59,314 nt of DNA from Desulfovibrio sp. (lineage in GTDB: Bacteria; Desulfobacterota; Desulfovibrionia; Desulfovibrionales; Desulfovibrionaceae), in assembly GCA_031287575.1 (NCBI GenBank), contig JAITSV010000057.1, forward strand, positions 1 to 59,314, read 5' to 3'. The position numbers and the translations under genes are program-made. This document shows positions 56,289 to 59,314 of the stretch, one piece after another (the stretch's first letter is position 1; each line of letters begins with the position of its first letter). The notes beneath the pieces were generated by a model. It was not told the origin of the DNA. It searched no databases and saw only the letters and a list, made by a program, of their open reading frames with translations.

Positions 56289-57692
56289 TTACACAGCCTC
56301 CACCAACAGGCCGTCACGCTCGACAGCCAACGGACGCACGGCCACCAGATCGCCGGGGCCTGCCTGCTCCCCGCCCGGCGCCACCTGCGCAACGGGACGC
56401 CGCCCGCCGGTGAACCGGCACTCGGCATAATACTCGCACACGCCCTTCACGCCGCGCGCACCCTCCGGGGCCACCAGCAGGCGCGGTTCGCCCAGCAGGC
56501 GTTGCAGGAACGCCGCCTTCTTCGCCGCCACCGCGCCGCGCAACTCCGCTGCCCGGCGCTTCTTGGCCTCCTGCGGCAGTTGCCCCTCCATCACCGCCGC
56601 CGGGGTGCCCGGCCTGCGCGAATACGGGAACACGTGCGCATAGGTCAGCGGCAAGGCCCCCACGAAATCCAGCGTCTCGCCAAACTCCGCGTCCGTCTCG
56701 CCGGGAAAGCCGGTCAGGATATCCGCCCCAAGGCCGAACAGCGGCCACACCTCGGCCAATTCGTGCACGAAGTCCAGCAGCGGTTCCGGCCGGTAATGTC
56801 CCCGGCCCATGCGGCGCAACACGCCGGGGCTGCCGCTCTGCAACGAAAGGTGCAGTTGCGGGGCCACCAGACGGCTTTCCGCCAGCACGTCCAGCGCTCG
56901 CTCGCCAAGCTGGCCCGGCTCCAGCGAACTGATGCGCAACCGCGCCCGGCCCGCCCACTGCGGGGCAAGCTCGCGCTCCAGAAAGGCCAGCAGATCCCAG
57001 AAGTCCGGCCCGCCGCCGGGCAGGTCGCGCCCGTACTGGCGCAGATTGACCCCGGAAACGATCAGTTCGCGAAACCCCGCATCCAGCAGGCGGCGTGCCT
57101 CTGCCAGCGCCTCGCGCGGGTCGCGGCTGCGGGCCGCGCCGCGCGCCAGCGGCACGATGCAGTAGGTGCAGCGGTGCGAACAGCCGTCCTGCACCTTGAG
57201 CACCGGGCGTGACCGGGTGAACCCGTCGATGCGGAAGGCCGGGAATGCGGTATCGGTCGCGGAAAGATCGTCGCCGCCCTCGCCCCCGTCGCCACCGTCG
57301 CCACCGTCGCTGCTCCCGCCCCCGCTGCCCGCATGCGCCCCCGCCGCACCCCGCTCCGGGTCATAATGCAACAATGAAACCTTGGCCTGCTGGCCCACCA
57401 CGTCGGCCACGCCGGGCAGCGCCGCGATGTCCTCGCGCAGCACCTGCGCCGCGCAGCCGGTGACCACGATGCGCCCCTGCGGCGCGGCCCGGTGCATGCG
57501 GGCCACGGCCTGACGCACGTCGGCCACGGCGCGCGCGGTGACCGCGCACGAGTTGATCAGCAGCACGTCGGCGTCCGCAGGTTCGGCGGCCTCGCGCCAG
57601 CCGCGCGCCAGCCATGCCTCGCGCACTGCCTCGGTCTCGTACTGGTTGATCTTGCAGCCCAGCGTCAGCGCGAAAAAGGCGTGGCCGCTCAT
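56289..57692 (-). CDS. mtaB: tRNA t6A37 methylthiotransferase MtaB
   Basis: A 467-residue MiaB-family radical-SAM methylthiotransferase modifying adenosine 37 of ANN-decoding tRNAs. Auxiliary-cluster cysteines lie in LGCKINQYE, NSCAVT and TGCAAQ; the radical-SAM motif is CSHRCTYC. The tRNA-specific MtaB marks are GCKINQYE and the short C-terminal TRAM region. Between the UPF0004 and radical-SAM parts is a Gly/Asp-rich insert (GGGSSDGGDGGDGGEGG) encoded by 9-bp near-repeats. The stop lies at the right edge of the AT-rich insertion. Confidence 0.95.
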   Translation of the reverse strand: MSGHAFFALTLGCKINQYETEAVREAWLARGWREAAEPADADVLLINSCAVTARAVADVRQAVARMHRAAPQGRIVVTGCAAQVLREDIAALPGVADVVGQQAKVSLLHYDPERGAAGAHAGSGGGSSDGGDGGDGGEGGDDLSATDTAFPAFRIDGFTRSRPVLKVQDGCSHRCTYCIVPLARGAARSRDPREALAEARRLLDAGFRELIVSGVNLRQYGRDLPGGGPDFWDLLAFLERELAPQWAGRARLRISSLEPGQLGERALDVLAESRLVAPQLHLSLQSGSPGVLRRMGRGHYRPEPLLDFVHELAEVWPLFGLGADILTGFPGETDAEFGETLDFVGALPLTYAHVFPYSRRPGTPAAVMEGQLPQEAKKRRAAELRGAVAAKKAAFLQRLLGEPRLLVAPEGARGVKGVCEYYAECRFTGGRRPVAQVAPGGEQAGPGDLVAVRPLAVERDGLLVEAV

Positions 57693-57743
57693 GGACGCTC
57701 CCCGTTCAGGGCATGCGGAACCACCATTCCCCCCATGCGCACG

Positions 57744-59177
57744 CTACTGCCCCCCGCCCGGCAGAACGGACATGCCCAGCATGCGGGCCACCAGCCCATC
57801 CGGGGTGGTCAGGTTGGGCAGTTCGGTGCCGGGCCGCAGCGAGGTGACCACGGCGCGGCCCAGGATGAACCGGCCCTCCTGCCCGCGCTCGCCATTCTCG
57901 CCGACGTTGTTGAACACACGCAACCCCCAGATGTTGTGGAACATCACCGGGTGACCGTCGTGTTCGCCAAGGTACAGGGTAATGTGCCCCTTGAGCCACA
58001 GCAGGGTCAGGAAGGGCACACCCTGCGTGCGGATGATGGCTTCCTTGCCGTCGGGCGAGGCCGTGCCGAAATCCACGAACCGCCCGGCCCTGGCCTGCGA
58101 CGCGGAGTTGCGCGGCAGCCAGATGCCGAAGGGGGCGAACAGGTCGCGCAGGGTGGCCGAGCAGTCCCGGTCTTCGTACATGCCGCCCCAGCCGTAGGGC
58201 TGGCCCATCATGCGGTTGCCGATTTCGGCCATGCGCGCGGCGGAGATGGTCAGCGGCTTCATGGCGGCGTAGCCTGCGGGCAGGGTGGATTGCCCCAGCA
58301 CGGCGCGGCCATCGGCATCGCGCAGGGGCACCAGCACGGTGAGCCCGCCCGGCGATTCCACGGCCACGGGGAACACCGCGCCGATGTGCGCGGTGGCGAT
58401 GAACGCCTGATTGGGGCTGGTCAGGGCCACGTCGTCGCGCAGCACGGCGGCGTAGCGGCCATTCTGGTACAGGGCGCGGAAGGTGGCGTCGGCAAGGGCC
58501 ACGTGTTCGGCGGGCACCCAGCCGGAGGCGAAGCCGGTTTCGCAGTACAGCCACGCCCGGTCCAGCGACACGTGCGAGACGAACACCGGGGTGCCGGTCC
58601 ACACGGCGGACCGCTGGAAGTCGTCGAAGGGGTAGCCCTGCCCGGCCTTGTCGGGATTGGCGAACGAGGGGCGCAGGGTGGGCAGTTCGCGCAGGGCGGT
58701 ATTGCGCACGATGATGCCGCGCTCTGCCAGGGCCGGGAAGGACGGGGCGTCGCAGTTGGCCACCAGCGCGGCAAAGCGGCTGGCGTCCCACGGCAGCAGG
58801 TTTTCGGCATGGCCGCGCGTGCGCCCTTCCTTGGTCAGGTAGGGGGCGGTGCGGGTCACTTCCGCAAGGGTCACGCCGGTGCGGGCCTGCGCCCACGGGG
58901 CAAAGAAACGGGTGTTCCAGCGCTGGTCCTGCGCGGCCTGGGTGGCGGAGTCCAGCAGGGGGCGATCACCGCCCGCGCGGGCGGCATACACGGAAAGATC
59001 CTGCGGATGGCGCTCCAACTCGGTGAAGCGCGGCGGCGCCACCTCGCGCGGGGCGTGCCCGGCGCAGCCGGACAGGAACAACGCGGACAGTACCAGCACG
59101 GCCAGCGCGGCGGCAAAGGAACGCGCCCCGCCGGACGGCTCGCGGCGGACATGCACGGTGGATATTTTCTGGGACAT
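57744..59177 (-). CDS. SH3b/NlpC-P60 cell-wall endopeptidase lipoprotein
   Basis: A 477-residue lipoprotein: signal peptide with lipobox LFLSGC near residue 35, an NlpC/P60-stabilising N-terminal domain, SH3b domains (about 170-300) and a C-terminal NlpC/P60 cysteine peptidase. The catalytic cysteine is in EDRDCSATLRDLF, the histidine in LKGHITLYLGEHDG. The overall layout matches the gamma-D-glutamyl-L-diamino-acid endopeptidase whose structure is known from D. vulgaris, which trims murein stem peptides in the periplasm. Three ATGs lie in tandem; the last was chosen for its 6-base spacing from GGGAGA. The final 62 bases of the window hold no further gene. Confidence 0.92.
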   Translation of the reverse strand: MSQKISTVHVRREPSGGARSFAAALAVLVLSALFLSGCAGHAPREVAPPRFTELERHPQDLSVYAARAGGDRPLLDSATQAAQDQRWNTRFFAPWAQARTGVTLAEVTRTAPYLTKEGRTRGHAENLLPWDASRFAALVANCDAPSFPALAERGIIVRNTALRELPTLRPSFANPDKAGQGYPFDDFQRSAVWTGTPVFVSHVSLDRAWLYCETGFASGWVPAEHVALADATFRALYQNGRYAAVLRDDVALTSPNQAFIATAHIGAVFPVAVESPGGLTVLVPLRDADGRAVLGQSTLPAGYAAMKPLTISAARMAEIGNRMMGQPYGWGGMYEDRDCSATLRDLFAPFGIWLPRNSASQARAGRFVDFGTASPDGKEAIIRTQGVPFLTLLWLKGHITLYLGEHDGHPVMFHNIWGLRVFNNVGENGERGQEGRFILGRAVVTSLRPGTELPNLTTPDGLVARMLGMSVLPGGGQ

Positions 59178-59314
59178 CATCATTCTCCCTGTTCCGGACG
59201 GGCTTCCGGGATTTCTCCCCTTCTTCCATCCCGCACGGCGTGACGTGACCATGTTCCCACAGCCTCTGCCCTCACGCCATACACCACAATTGAAAAGTTT
59301 GCTGGGGGGAAGGG

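Overview
The window looks like chromosomal DNA of a high-GC sulfate-reducing deltaproteobacterium of the Desulfovibrio / Nitratidesulfovibrio type. The evidence is the split F1Fo-ATPase layout (a-c genes followed by rex, no F1 genes), a tetraheme c-type cytochrome, a haem-c-containing sensor kinase, PAS domains carrying cysteine clusters, an extended set of two-component and chemotaxis genes, and very high G+C coding. The genus is inferred from gene content; no rRNA is present to confirm it.

Layout, left to right. 1-2200: 5' end of a DUF748 gene and an RTX-repeat protein. 2268-5947: leftward tyrS, ymdB-type phosphoesterase and moeA. 6425-7333: a rightward EamA transporter that meets the next leftward gene with a 4-base gap. 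7338-13774: a leftward unit of YeiH-type transporter, small membrane protein, haem-c sensor kinase and sigma-54 response regulator, preceded by a 12+12 bp palindrome and a possible -24/-12 promoter. 14092-17590: fur and an M16C zinc peptidase. 17885-21386: GGDEF protein and small conserved proteins. 22133-24559: a chemoreceptor with a sigma-28-like promoter. 25283-28105: a cytoplasmic PAS kinase / PAS response regulator pair and a small Cys-rich protein. 28437-32920: thiD, proB, obgE, rpmA, rplU.

33200-34567: a structured, terminator-ended non-coding stretch and a solitary rfbA. 34924-38333: a 46-aa membrane protein, rlmD, a tetraheme cytochrome and a flavin split-barrel protein. 38569-41126: the Fo genes (atpZ-like, atpI, atpB, atpE) and rex, with two Rex-operator-like sequences around the candidate promoter. 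41459-45385: SAM hydrolase, cobS, fliJ, motE-like and truA, converging on fliM (45549-46529). 47634-54596: corrinoid-enzyme activator, Rsm22-like protein with a huge disordered tail, lipB and lipA. 54597-56288: an obviously AT-rich insertion with one gene, an Mrr-type nuclease fused to an unrecognised N-terminal half. 56289-59177: mtaB and an NlpC/P60 lipoprotein.

Most of the window is housekeeping and energy or signalling genes in compact operons. The best candidates for undescribed biology are the AT-rich Mrr-fusion gene between lipA and mtaB, the haem-sensor / sigma-54 regulator / YeiH transporter unit with its palindromic operator, and the structured RNA candidate upstream of rfbA. I saw no tRNA, rRNA, CRISPR array, transposase or integrase. 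All coordinates and motifs were read by eye; no alignment, folding or database search was run.
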